DNA of 23,236 nt from a virus. A program made the translations under genes and the position numbers. Below are positions 1-7,713 of this stretch, piece after piece. Under the pieces are notes generated by a model. The model was not told the origin of the DNA. It saw only the letters and a program-made list of their open reading frames with translations, and searched no databases. How positions within the stretch are numbered: the first letter of the stretch is position 1; each line of letters starts with the position of its first letter. The stretch is from positions 1 through 23,236 of the IMG/VR virus record IMGVR_UViG_3300007541_010127, one strand, 5' to 3'.

Positions 1-1133
1 GTTGCATCAGGTGCGCTTTCTCCCCAAGGAAGCTTCATCATTTTTTGATTCTTATTAAGAAGCTCACGACAAATCAAGATCTCAGCAATGTATACTGGAC
101 TAAAGACTTTATTTACTTCGACTTGTGCAACGTTTGCAATTGAGAAGGCCACATCTAATATTGAAAGCTTGTCTTCGATCAATTTTACCAAGATAACGTC
201 GATCACGTTATATTTAGTATAGAGATAAGTATCCTTTTGAAATTCATAGAAACTAGGATATCCATGCTTCAATTTAGTCGCATTTAAGACCAGGTGCGAA
301 ATAAAATCGAGCTTGTAATTTTCAACCACTTTATATGGCTTAAGTCGCTCAAAGACTTCCATATAATCTAAAATACCTAAGTGAGTTGGAATCTTATTTC
401 TAGAAAAAACTGACTTTGTTGGAAAGGCAGCAGTTGCGTCGATTTTAAGATTTTTTGCACGATTCATTAGATATTTCCAGTCGAATCCAGTAAAATTCCA
501 TCCAGTCAGAAAGGAATGCCTTGGAGCAACTTTATGAAAGTAAAAGGTTAACATTTCTTCTTCACTTTCAAAAAACTTGTATTTTATCTTAAAATCTTGT
601 TCAAAAAGTTTTTTATCTTCAGGCTTAAGAGGAATGATATTTAAAAAATAGTTATTTACCTCTTTTTCCATTTTAGTAATATCTTCTGCAGAAAGACCAT
701 GCTGATGGTCATCATCACTTAGAATGGAAAGAATGTATGTTGTGTTGTCTTCATCACAAAAAGAAATAAGACCAACTGGCATAGCAGCTTTGTCTGGATC
801 TGGAAATTCATCACTAGTTAGTTTTATCTCAATATCGAGATATGTCTTTTTAGGAAGATTGTCAAAACTATAAATTGAATCAATTTCCTTTGAATTTAGC
901 TTTTCAAGGATTAACTCTTGAATTCTAAACTGATTTATATAACGACCGTTTGACTTTCCTTTTTTAACAAATCGTCCATCCCAATTTTTGAATTGGGATG
1001 GCGTTGCAGACTCGACCCAATTAAACATTTCATGGTCAGAAAGTCGCTTGTTAATAAAATCGATTTTACCCTGTTCATTATAGTAGGATATTAGTAAAGT
1101 ACCGTCTTCTAGTATTTCTGAACCGATTGTCAT
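1..1133 (-). CDS. 43: Family B DNA polymerase, T4 gp43-like (N-terminal part, 3' end outside window)
   Basis: Replicative DNA polymerase. About 377 N-terminal residues are visible, covering the N-terminal and 3'-5' proofreading exonuclease domains; the palm, fingers and thumb lie beyond the window edge. I translated this from the minus strand, since it runs off the window. The exonuclease motifs are complete: Exo I YLDIE with D100 and E102, Exo II TGWNFTGFDWKYLMNR with D218, and Exo III YTKYNVIDV with D312. Spacing is very close to T4 gp43 (D112/E114, D219, D324), so proofreading is probably active. The ATG at 1133 overlaps the TGA of the upstream zinc-ribbon gene (ATGA), which suggests translational coupling. 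A perfect 11-bp hairpin lies inside the coding region at 976-1001. The identification is firm; polymerase motifs A, B and C cannot be checked here. Confidence 0.95.
   Translation of the reverse strand, partial: MTIGSEILEDGTLLISYYNEQGKIDFINKRLSDHEMFNWVESATPSQFKNWDGRFVKKGKSNGRYINQFRIQELILEKLNSKEIDSIYSFDNLPKKTYLDIEIKLTSDEFPDPDKAAMPVGLISFCDEDNTTYILSILSDDDHQHGLSAEDITKMEKEVNNYFLNIIPLKPEDKKLFEQDFKIKYKFFESEEEMLTFYFHKVAPRHSFLTGWNFTGFDWKYLMNRAKNLKIDATAAFPTKSVFSRNKIPTHLGILDYMEVFERLKPYKVVENYKLDFISHLVLNATKLKHGYPSFYEFQKDTYLYTKYNVIDVILVKLIEDKLSILDVAFSIANVAQVEVNKVFSPVYIAEILICRELLNKNQKMMKLPWGESAPDA
976..1001 (-). repeat. Perfect 11-bp inverted repeat inside the polymerase gene
   Basis: On the plus strand CCATCCCAATT (976-986) and AATTGGGATGG (991-1001) flank a 4-nt spacer. 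In the mRNA this gives an 11-bp hairpin with a CAAA loop around codons 45-53. It has no T-run, so it is not a standard terminator. Function unknown; it could be chance or a translational control element. Confidence 0.6.
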
Positions 1134-1375
1134 ATCTGGGGTTTAAATAATTCATTTACATGTGAACACTTTGCGCATGCGATAACCGGCATTGGAACTA
1201 TCGAATCTTGATTAGACCCAGTCATGAATTTAGATATTTGCTTGATCATCATTTTTTCTTGAAATACTGTGCCTCCACAATTTTCACATTCAATATACTC
1301 GGCGCTTTTTACTAAATCTAAAGGAACTCCCTTTTGATTTTGAGCAGAATTGTTGTTTTCTCCTACGATTTCCAT
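1130..1375 (-). CDS. Small zinc-ribbon protein of unknown function
   Basis: An 81-residue protein with two CxxC knuckles, C30-E-N-C33 and C67-A-K-C70, a classic four-cysteine zinc ribbon. The 33 residues between the knuckles are rich in Met, Ile and Lys. There is no signal peptide or membrane segment. It lies directly upstream of the DNA polymerase, overlapping its start by 4 bases (ATGA), and 16 bases downstream of the dUTPase gene, so the three probably form one transcript. A nucleic-acid or protein-binding role in replication or transcription is a guess from this context. The zinc ribbon is clear; I recognise no named family. Confidence 0.75.
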   Translation of the reverse strand: MEIVGENNNSAQNQKGVPLDLVKSAEYIECENCGGTVFQEKMMIKQISKFMTGSNQDSIVPMPVIACAKCSHVNELFKPQI

Positions 1376-1391
1376 ACTACTTGGTTTTTTA

Positions 1392-1859
1392 TTAATATCC
1401 TCGAGATTGACGATCTCGATTTTCTTTGTTTTTAGACATGTACATATTGTACATTTCCTCAGGAGTCATTCCGATTGATATTGCATAATTCATAAAGAAG
1501 TGAAGCATATCGATTACTTCAAATTTACATTCAAGTTGATCCCTTTCGCTAAGATCTGAAAATTTGATGTTTTTATACGATTCGTGAGCTCCTTTCCACC
1601 TCTTCCAAACGGCATTTCCATGGCCGTCCTTGATTCCACCTAAGGAGTCAGTTGCTTCATGGATCTCATCAATCATTGAATGATTATTTAGGTGCCAATA
1701 GCTCATAAGCTCACTGAGAAACATCTCATCAAATTTATAGCCGTACACGTTCTCTTGAGTATCGACCTGCATTCTCATGATGTCGCCGAGAGTGTCTTTG
1801 CTTTGAGAGTACAAATCTTCGATTTGAAGATCTGAACATTCATTATCTATGTTCGCCAT
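1392..1859 (-). CDS. All-alpha NTP pyrophosphohydrolase: dUTPase / dCTPase (T4 gp56-like role)
   Basis: A 155-residue protein resembling the dimeric dUTPase (MazG-like all-alpha) superfamily, which hydrolyses dUTP, and in T4 gp56 also dCTP, to the monophosphate and pyrophosphate. Visible metal-binding signatures are E65-x2-E68 in the helix DEIHEATDS and E114-x2-D117 in KFEVIDMLHFFMN. The W-K-R-W-K-G segment lies between them. The C-terminal KNKENRDRQSRGY matches the KNxxNxxRQ...GY tail common in phage members. It heads a leftward group with the zinc ribbon and DNA polymerase, fitting a job of keeping uracil out of DNA and supplying dUMP. An A-rich stretch precedes the ATG, with no Shine-Dalgarno. 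Whether it prefers dUTP or dCTP cannot be told from sequence. Confidence 0.85.
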   Translation of the reverse strand: MANIDNECSDLQIEDLYSQSKDTLGDIMRMQVDTQENVYGYKFDEMFLSELMSYWHLNNHSMIDEIHEATDSLGGIKDGHGNAVWKRWKGAHESYKNIKFSDLSERDQLECKFEVIDMLHFFMNYAISIGMTPEEMYNMYMSKNKENRDRQSRGY

Positions 1860-1941
1860 TTTTCATTTTTTTATCTTATACTGCATATTTTAGTTAGGAT
1901 TTGAAATTTTGACTTTTTTTAGAATTACGAAAAACTGGGTG

Positions 1942-1950
1942 GATAAATAA
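1942..1950 (+). promoter_or_regulatory. T4-late-like promoter element (GATAAATAA) upstream of tail sheath
   Basis: GATAAATAA ends 20 bases before the sheath ATG and resembles the T4 late -10 box TATAAATA. The same 9-mer or a one-base variant precedes two other transcription units in this window. No T4-style -35 is expected for late promoters. Calling it a promoter is inference from the motif and its position. Confidence 0.55.
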
Positions 1951-1970
1951 TAAAAAACATCTGTTCAGAA

Positions 1971-4955
1971 ATGGCCGAACAAAGAATTAACCTAAATAAC
2001 TTTAAGTCTAGCGGCGTATATACTATCGAGATAGATCAGAGCGAGAATATTGCTCTACCGTTGACCACTGGGCGTCTTGTTGTTGGATCGAGTAGAGTCG
2101 GTCCCTACAATACAGTTGTCCTGATCAATGATATTAGAACTCTTCGAGCAGTATACGGAGAGATCGATCCTACTCTTGAAAAGAATGGGAGCTATTTCCA
2201 TAGAACTATTGAAGTGGCTCTTAGAGAGGGCCCAGTATTTGCACTTAATGTTGTTCCATTGGACACCGAGACTGATCCTACTCTAAACTTAGATAATGCG
2301 TATTTTACGACATTTAACACTGAATCTGCATCTGAAAATGATTCAGAGGTGCCGGATCAATATCCTATTGTTGAATTCTTCAATAGGAGAAAATTATGGG
2401 TCGCGGAAGCCGACCAGTTAAATAGATCAAAGAATCTGGCACTAGGTGATGACTTTATAACTAGTCCTGGAACAATTGGTCAGGTGACCAGCGAATCAAA
2501 CAAGATTCTTTCTTTTGTAAACCTAGGAAGAACCAATGCGACTGTCTGGGTAAGACGTGCAAATATCACAGGATATGATGTTACTGCAAAGGAGTGGTAT
2601 TCAACTATCGCAGGAAGCGAAACTGAATTTCCAACATTCGTTCATCCGGATGATTTTATTTCGGACTATTTTGTCGAAGTCATTGTAGTAAAAGGAGATT
2701 GGTCTAATTACTTAAAATTATCAAAAGACCCAGTATACAGCCAGTTTTTCGATGCGACTGGATTAAAATCAAGTAGATCAGCTGACTTCTTTGCATTAAG
2801 AGAGATTGAAGTAGTTAGTAGAACAATTGGTTGCTTGATCCCTGAATTTAAGGATCAACGCGGTCTAACTGTGGCAATCGATCGTTTGGTAAACAGATTG
2901 TTTCCGACTACTGGAATTCTATGTGCACTAGACACAGATAAGCTTGATCTAGTCGATCTAACTGAAGATGCATTTACTGACAATGATATGCTAACGCATA
3001 GAGTTGATATTATTGGCCACGGATATGATAACTTGGTTTATTATGCAGACGATGGAGGTTACGATAATACTGATGCTGCAACGGATGCGGTTAAAATGAT
3101 CGATACTTTGAGCTATAAGAAACCGGCTCTTCCTGAATTGATCTTTCAATTGACTAGCGCAACTCCTGTAAATGAAGCGAATTTCCTTAATGGATACCAA
3201 GACAATGGACCAACTACGCCAGTTCAAACTGGAGACGTATATGTAATTAGCCCGGCTTCTGGAGACGATTACTTAGTTGCGACTGCAGGAAGCAAGCTCT
3301 ATGAAGCTTACAAAGGAGGTTTTGTTCAAAATGGAGACGAAGTAACTGATGATAACCCGAGTACTTATTACTTAAGAATCGACGATTCTCTTTCAGTAAC
3401 TGCAGCAGGTTCATCAACTGTGATTTCATACATCAAAGTTAGACTGTATGATGACGTTGCTCTATTGAATCAAACGAATGTTGCAGCAAGCAGCGGTTTT
3501 TATCAATCTGCAACGGATTCTAACTACTATTTGATGGTAACTTTAGAAAACGGTGATGACTTTAAGCATACTTTTACTTTGGCAACTGATTTTGGAGGAT
3601 TTACTATAACTCAACCAAACAAATTAGAGCTTGAAATCCTAACTGCGAATAAAGCACTAGTTGACGAGTTTATCAAGGTTAATAGTTATATCTTAGCTAA
3701 ATCGACAGACGGTCGACCAAGATTATTAAAGATAATTTCGGTACGTTCGTCAACAACGGCTAGCCCAGCATCAACTACATATACGGTTACGACAATGTCA
3801 TCAAATGAAGATGAAATCGACGGATTAAATGTTGATGGAGGACTTCTTAAAGTATATAAGGGAATTTACAACTTTGTTCCTAGTCTTAAAGGACAGTATA
3901 TGCCCGGCTTTAAAATTAGAAAGGAGTCGTTACCTAATAAAACTGCGGCTCGTCAAACGACTATCTTACAGTACTTGTTTGATGACACCAATATTCCTGA
4001 AACTCTAGCAAATGGAGAATTAGTGGACTATCGATATGTTGTTGATAGCTATGAGGGAGAGATTGGTTCTTCATCTAAATACTATCTTGCGAGACTCGCA
4101 GCGGATCACGGACAGGCAATGGCGATCTTAAACACACCATCGGTTCAACAATTTGAAAAATCAGTTGATCCTAGCTTTATAAGTCAGACTAACAAACTGG
4201 TTTCAATGGAATTGATTTCACAAGGTGGAGATTTAAGCCTAAATCCTAGCTTTACGTTTGCATTTGCTGAAGAAGATATTAACGGAATTCCTTTGTCTTC
4301 GTATGCGACTTATTACTTCCCTAACCTAATTGTTAGAGAAGGAAATAAAAACATATCGGTTCCACCGGCTGCATATATTTCTAACCTATACGTTAGAAAA
4401 TTCAAGAACGGTACTCCTTTCTTGATCGTAGCTGGAGGAAGACGTGGAGCAATTAATGATCCTGAGGTGGTGGGTCTAGAATATGATCTTACTGATGAGG
4501 ATAGAGATTTCTTAGAGCCAGTCGGTCATAACTTGATCGTTAAGCGTAGAGGATTTGGAAACATCTTGTTCTCAAACAATACTGGATATCAAAGAATTAA
4601 TTCTGCTCTAAATAATGCTCACGTTAGAGATAACTTATCAACTATCGAAAGAGATATTGAGCGCATCTTGTTTAACTTCTTATTCGACTTTAACGATGAG
4701 ATTACGAGACTTCGAGTAAAAACTATTGTTGAAAATTATCTAGACGCAGTTGTTTCAGCTCGAGGATTAAGTTCTTATGAGATCATTTTTGATTCTTCGA
4801 ATAATACGAATGAAGTAATTAGTGCGAATGCAGCAATTATCGATATTCGAGTAGACTTCCCAAGAGGAATTCAAAAATTCATCAACCGAATCACCATTAC
4901 AAGAGTCGGTGGAGAACTTAGCTCAGAGTCTACTGGATTTATTCCAAGTTTCTAA
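1971..4955 (+). CDS. 18: Tail sheath protein, T4 gp18-like, enlarged
   Basis: Contractile tail sheath subunit; it polymerises around the tail tube and contracts during DNA injection. The N-terminus (about residues 1-100, including SGVYTIEID, GPYNTVVLINDI and the YGEIDP region) and the C-terminal domain (about 860-994, including RILFNFLFDFNDE and the final FPRGIQKFINRITITRVGG) match the conserved gp18 ends. At 994 residues it is far longer than T4 gp18 (659). The extra length lies mainly in a Thr/Ser/Gly/Asp-rich beta-type middle region, about residues 380-640, probably one or more domains displayed on the tail surface. The gene has a late-type promoter element 20 bases upstream, is divergent from the dUTPase and ends shortly before a strong terminator. 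No Shine-Dalgarno is obvious. Its partner, the tail tube gene, is not in the window. Confidence 0.93.
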   Translation: MAEQRINLNNFKSSGVYTIEIDQSENIALPLTTGRLVVGSSRVGPYNTVVLINDIRTLRAVYGEIDPTLEKNGSYFHRTIEVALREGPVFALNVVPLDTETDPTLNLDNAYFTTFNTESASENDSEVPDQYPIVEFFNRRKLWVAEADQLNRSKNLALGDDFITSPGTIGQVTSESNKILSFVNLGRTNATVWVRRANITGYDVTAKEWYSTIAGSETEFPTFVHPDDFISDYFVEVIVVKGDWSNYLKLSKDPVYSQFFDATGLKSSRSADFFALREIEVVSRTIGCLIPEFKDQRGLTVAIDRLVNRLFPTTGILCALDTDKLDLVDLTEDAFTDNDMLTHRVDIIGHGYDNLVYYADDGGYDNTDAATDAVKMIDTLSYKKPALPELIFQLTSATPVNEANFLNGYQDNGPTTPVQTGDVYVISPASGDDYLVATAGSKLYEAYKGGFVQNGDEVTDDNPSTYYLRIDDSLSVTAAGSSTVISYIKVRLYDDVALLNQTNVAASSGFYQSATDSNYYLMVTLENGDDFKHTFTLATDFGGFTITQPNKLELEILTANKALVDEFIKVNSYILAKSTDGRPRLLKIISVRSSTTASPASTTYTVTTMSSNEDEIDGLNVDGGLLKVYKGIYNFVPSLKGQYMPGFKIRKESLPNKTAARQTTILQYLFDDTNIPETLANGELVDYRYVVDSYEGEIGSSSKYYLARLAADHGQAMAILNTPSVQQFEKSVDPSFISQTNKLVSMELISQGGDLSLNPSFTFAFAEEDINGIPLSSYATYYFPNLIVREGNKNISVPPAAYISNLYVRKFKNGTPFLIVAGGRRGAINDPEVVGLEYDLTDEDRDFLEPVGHNLIVKRRGFGNILFSNNTGYQRINSALNNAHVRDNLSTIERDIERILFNFLFDFNDEITRLRVKTIVENYLDAVVSARGLSSYEIIFDSSNNTNEVISANAAIIDIRVDFPRGIQKFINRITITRVGGELSSESTGFIPSF

Positions 4956-4982
4956 TGAGAATACGATAAATTTTAAAGATTT

Positions 4983-5010
4983 GAAAGGGAGCGAGCTCCC
5001 TTTCTTTCTA
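4983..5010 (+). terminator. Rho-independent terminator after tail sheath
   Basis: GAAAGGGAGC (4983-4992) pairs perfectly with GCTCCCTTTC (4995-5004) and is followed by the pyrimidine-rich tail TTTCTTTCT. It lies 27 bases after the sheath stop and ends about 18 bases before the endolysin ATG, so lysin expression may depend on read-through or its own promoter. Confidence 0.8.
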
Positions 5011-5028
5011 TATAAAAAATGAAATGGC

Positions 5029-5907
5029 ATGATTTTAAAATTAGGTAGCACAGGAAAACTAGTAAAGGCTTTACAGAATTTTCTAAAAATAGTTTCGGAT
5101 GGAGTCTTTGGACCAAAGACCGAGGCCGCTGTTAAAGCATGGCAAGCAAATAATAACTTAAAACCGGATGGAATAGTCGGCCCTAAGACTTGGGATGCGA
5201 TGGGACTAGCGACGACTGACTCATCTGAATTGATAATTAATTCAGATGATCTTGTGATTATTCCTAATTTTTTACCCAAAGGCGAGTATAAAACCGGTCC
5301 AACTGAAAAAGAGTATGTGTTCTTACATCACACAGCTGGGTGGAATAATCCATATAATACTATTAGAAATTGGGGTAATGACACTAGAGGCAGTATTGCT
5401 ACTGAATTTGTTTTAGGCGGCCCAAAGATAACTAACGGAGAAAACAAGTATGATGGAGTTCTATTACAAGCTTTCCCTGAAGGAGGATACGGTTGGCATT
5501 TAGGAAAAAACGGTTCTCAATATATGCATACAAATTCAGTAGGAATTGAAGTATGTAATTTTGGATGGCTTAAGAACGGAAAAACGTATGTTGGTGGAGT
5601 AGCCCACCCAGATCAAATCGTTAAATTGGCTAAGCCGTTTAGAGGATTTACTGAATGGCACAGATATTCTGATAAACAGATAGAAGTACTTAAAAAATGG
5701 ATACTGTTTGTTGCAGAGAGAGATTCAATTGATGTTAGAAACGGTCTTCCTAAATGGATCAAAGAAAAAGGAGCTGCTGCTTTTGAGTTTAATGAAAATG
5801 CGTATTATGGAAAAGTAAAAGGTTTATTAACTCATACTAATACTCGAAAGGACAAATTTGATATGTTTCCACAACAAGAGCTAATGGATATGCTAGTTTC
5901 GCTATAA
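5029..5907 (+). CDS. Endolysin: peptidoglycan-binding domain plus N-acetylmuramoyl-L-alanine amidase
   Basis: A 292-residue lysin. Residues 3-60 form a PG_binding_1 domain with the paired signatures DGVFGPKT (24-31) and DGIVGPKT (47-54). A short linker (61-80) follows, then an Amidase_2-type zinc amidase domain (about 95-292) that cleaves the bond between N-acetylmuramic acid and L-alanine. Likely zinc ligands and catalytic residues are in FLHHTAG (H100/H101), MHTNSVGIEV (around 166-175) and THTNTRKDKFD (H269, D278). There is no signal peptide, so a holin is needed, but none is seen here. The ATG at 5029 was chosen because the PG-binding domain starts at residue 3; two nearby upstream ATGs are out of frame and quickly stopped. 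Being next to the sheath suggests late expression. A perfect 11-bp inverted repeat lies in the linker-coding DNA. Confidence 0.92.
   Translation: MILKLGSTGKLVKALQNFLKIVSDGVFGPKTEAAVKAWQANNNLKPDGIVGPKTWDAMGLATTDSSELIINSDDLVIIPNFLPKGEYKTGPTEKEYVFLHHTAGWNNPYNTIRNWGNDTRGSIATEFVLGGPKITNGENKYDGVLLQAFPEGGYGWHLGKNGSQYMHTNSVGIEVCNFGWLKNGKTYVGGVAHPDQIVKLAKPFRGFTEWHRYSDKQIEVLKKWILFVAERDSIDVRNGLPKWIKEKGAAAFEFNENAYYGKVKGLLTHTNTRKDKFDMFPQQELMDMLVSL
5221..5249 (+). repeat. Perfect 11-bp inverted repeat in the endolysin linker
   Basis: TCATCTGAATT (5221-5231) and AATTCAGATGA (5239-5249) are exact reverse complements with a 7-nt spacer. They lie exactly in the DNA coding for the linker between the cell-wall-binding and amidase domains (residues about 65-74). 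Function unknown. Confidence 0.6.
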
Positions 5908-5910
5908 TAA

Positions 5911-5940
5911 AAAAAGGGAGAAGCGATTCTCCCTTTTTTT
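5911..5940. terminator. Bidirectional terminator between endolysin and groES
   Basis: AAAAAGGGAGAA (5911-5922) pairs perfectly with TTCTCCCTTTTT (5927-5938) around a GCGA loop. T-runs follow on both strands. It lies between the convergent endolysin (plus) and groES (minus) genes and can end both transcripts. Confidence 0.9.
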
Positions 5941-5958
5941 ATTTTAACTTACTTTAGA

Positions 5959-6258
5959 TTATTCAAAATTATCTAATTCAATTTCATCTTCTGAATCTAG
6001 GATTGCGATCACCTCATTTGAAAGAATGACATAATGCTTTTCGCCTTTGTATTTTAAGTCGGCACCTGCATATCTGTTATGTAGAATAATGTCTCCAGGC
6101 TTCACTAACATTGGATTCGCGACAGTTCCATCTCCACACGCAATAACGGTACCAATGTTCGGCTTCTTTACTGCTTTATCCGGAAGCATAATTCCGGTCT
6201 GAGTACGCGTTTCCTTATTGATCGGTTTAACTAAAATTCTCTCATATAGTGGCTTCAT
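5959..6258 (-). CDS. groES: Co-chaperonin GroES (Cpn10)
   Basis: A 99-residue GroES, close to the bacterial length of about 95-100. It forms the heptameric lid of a GroEL cage. The N-terminal KPLYERILVKP matches the family start. A mobile loop spans about residues 15-33 with the GroEL-contact tripeptide I23-M24-L25. The GD(T)V, VKPGDIILHNRYAG and YVILSNEVIAIL blocks follow. The C-terminal tail is acidic (DSEDEIELDNFE). It looks like a standard bacterial-type GroES rather than the highly diverged T4 gp31. The start overlaps the upstream 5' nuclease stop by 4 bases (ATGA). A phage groEL lies in the same orientation about 13 kb away, so a complete phage chaperonin is likely; use with the host GroEL is the alternative. 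Confidence 0.95.
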   Translation of the reverse strand: MKPLYERILVKPINKETRTQTGIMLPDKAVKKPNIGTVIACGDGTVANPMLVKPGDIILHNRYAGADLKYKGEKHYVILSNEVIAILDSEDEIELDNFE

Positions 6259-7394
6259 AATTCTGATAAATTATTTTTAAGTTCATTGAATTTAGTTAAG
6301 CTAAAATTGCTAAATTCATAGGCATTAAAGAAGGTGTCTAGGGTTTCCTGGATTTCATCAGGTAGGACTTTAGTCGAAAGACGTATTATCTTAATATTGA
6401 ATAATAAGTGTTCCCTGATTTCATCCAGTTTTGCTTGATCTTTAACCTTAAGCACTAATTTAATGCTCTCCACAAAATGCTCTAAGAAGGAATCATCTAG
6501 CTCATCAAGCTTTTTTAATAATGGAGACTCTATTCTTTCCTGTAGAGAGGTAATAATCTTTTTAGCTTTTGCTGGAGTTATATTGGCAACCCTAGGAATA
6601 TTATCGGATTTATCACCCAACAATACTTTGTTTAAAACTTCATCGGTCGTATCAACTGTTGAATCAACATATCCTTTACTCTTAAGAGACGATATTATCT
6701 TATCAATAGTTGATCCAGTAATGTGTGATTCGTTTAATGAAAAAAATCCGTCTTCCTCAGAAGCAGCCGGTTCTGGGATTATGGACTTTGGTAAAAATAG
6801 CTTTTTGTGTTTGCTCATTTGTTTAGGTACAATGAGCATCACATTTTTATTTGGAGACCCAACTAATTGCTTCATGTCTTGATCAACTGAATATATTAAA
6901 ATATCTGTGTTGAGTTTTTCACATAAGTATGCAATAATATCGTCGCCTTCTGTTCCCTTAAATCTATAGTAATTTAGACCACATTCATCCTTTAATCTTG
7001 GAGTGAGTATCTGTTGAAAATAATCAAAAAATAGATACTGGTGATCGTCATATTTACGATTTCCTTTATATTTGAATTGCGCTGGAGCGCTTTCAGTTTT
7101 AAAGGTAGATGTCTCAAAGAAATTTGAAATATACTCTTTTCTCCAACTCTTTGAATCAAACACTAAATGCACCTGGCCCAGTGAAGGACCGATTGGTGCA
7201 ATTAGTGAGTTTAAATAGGTGAAACAGAAATTTCTGAATGCTACTTTTACGTGATCCTTTAGGATAAATCCTCCGTCATTGAATAAATCGTTTACGTAAT
7301 ATGCATCACCAGTTCTTTTATCCTGATTGGACATAGATTTGGCCACACTTATTGCGACATTGATGAATGCATTTCCGTCGATTATTAAATCCAT
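6255..7394 (-). CDS. rnh: RNase H / FEN-family 5'-3' exonuclease (T4 Rnh-like)
   Basis: A 379-residue structure-specific 5' nuclease that removes RNA primers and flaps from lagging-strand DNA. The acidic metal-site residues of the PIN/FEN fold are visible: D6 (LIIDGNAF), D80 (VFDSKSWRKE), E149/D151/D152 (EGDDIIAYL), D171/D173 (SVDQDMKQL) and D261/D264 (LLGDKSDNIPR). A helix-3-turn-helix DNA-binding segment follows (about 265-285). A Lys/Arg-rich region near residues 105-115 could be the helical arch. It is longer than T4 RNase H (305); the extra part includes a segment at about 195-245. The gene lies two genes downstream of gp32, echoing the T4 order 32-59-33-dsbA-rnh. It overlaps groES by ATGA. 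No Shine-Dalgarno is seen. Confidence 0.92.
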   Translation of the reverse strand: MDLIIDGNAFINVAISVAKSMSNQDKRTGDAYYVNDLFNDGGFILKDHVKVAFRNFCFTYLNSLIAPIGPSLGQVHLVFDSKSWRKEYISNFFETSTFKTESAPAQFKYKGNRKYDDHQYLFFDYFQQILTPRLKDECGLNYYRFKGTEGDDIIAYLCEKLNTDILIYSVDQDMKQLVGSPNKNVMLIVPKQMSKHKKLFLPKSIIPEPAASEEDGFFSLNESHITGSTIDKIISSLKSKGYVDSTVDTTDEVLNKVLLGDKSDNIPRVANITPAKAKKIITSLQERIESPLLKKLDELDDSFLEHFVESIKLVLKVKDQAKLDEIREHLLFNIKIIRLSTKVLPDEIQETLDTFFNAYEFSNFSLTKFNELKNNLSEL

Positions 7395-7399
7395 AACGT

Positions 7400-7696
7400 T
7401 TAGGCATTTTCTGAATTAGATTCAGCCCGTTGAGAATTTTTTCGAATCGTTCTAATTGCAGTAGACAGTGTTTCTGATTCAAGGATATTGAAAGATCCTC
7501 TGGCTTGTGCAAAATTTGCAGATGCGATCAAGACAAAAACTGCTTGATTCACATCCATGTTATCTAAGAACTTTTCGTATGCCTCATCATTATCATAGCC
7601 AATACTTCCAAATAGAGTATTTTTAGGCTTCTTAACTTCTTCTTGAGTGGAAACTGATTCTGTTTCCATTTCAGGCGCTTGTGTTTCTTCTGACAT
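7400..7696 (-). CDS. Small acidic protein of unknown function between gp32 and the 5' nuclease
   Basis: A 98-residue protein. Residues 1-25 are Glu/Ser/Thr-rich and probably disordered. Residues 30-85 look mainly helical (DEAYEKFLDN, NQAVFVLIASANFAQAR, SETLSTAIRTIRKN). The tail is Ser/Asn/Glu-rich. There are no cysteines, no membrane segment and no recognisable family. It lies 17 bases after gp32 and 5 bases before the rnh-like gene. In T4 that slot holds gp59 (helicase loader), gp33 (late co-activator) and dsbA. By position it could do a replication or late-transcription job, but I see no sequence match to any of these. A poly-A leader (AAAAAAAAATTG) precedes the ATG. Confidence 0.75.
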   Translation of the reverse strand: MSEETQAPEMETESVSTQEEVKKPKNTLFGSIGYDNDEAYEKFLDNMDVNQAVFVLIASANFAQARGSFNILESETLSTAIRTIRKNSQRAESNSENA

Positions 7697-7713
7697 TGTT
7701 AATCAATTTTTTT

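Noticed and set aside
5104-5120. Palindrome GTCTTTGGACCAAAGAC in the lysin gene
   Set aside because: It falls in the codons for the conserved VFGPKT motif, so codon choice alone can explain it.
4923-5279. 118-residue minus-strand frame across the sheath end, terminator and lysin start
   Set aside because: It crosses a strong terminator hairpin and overlaps two well-supported genes; its composition follows them.
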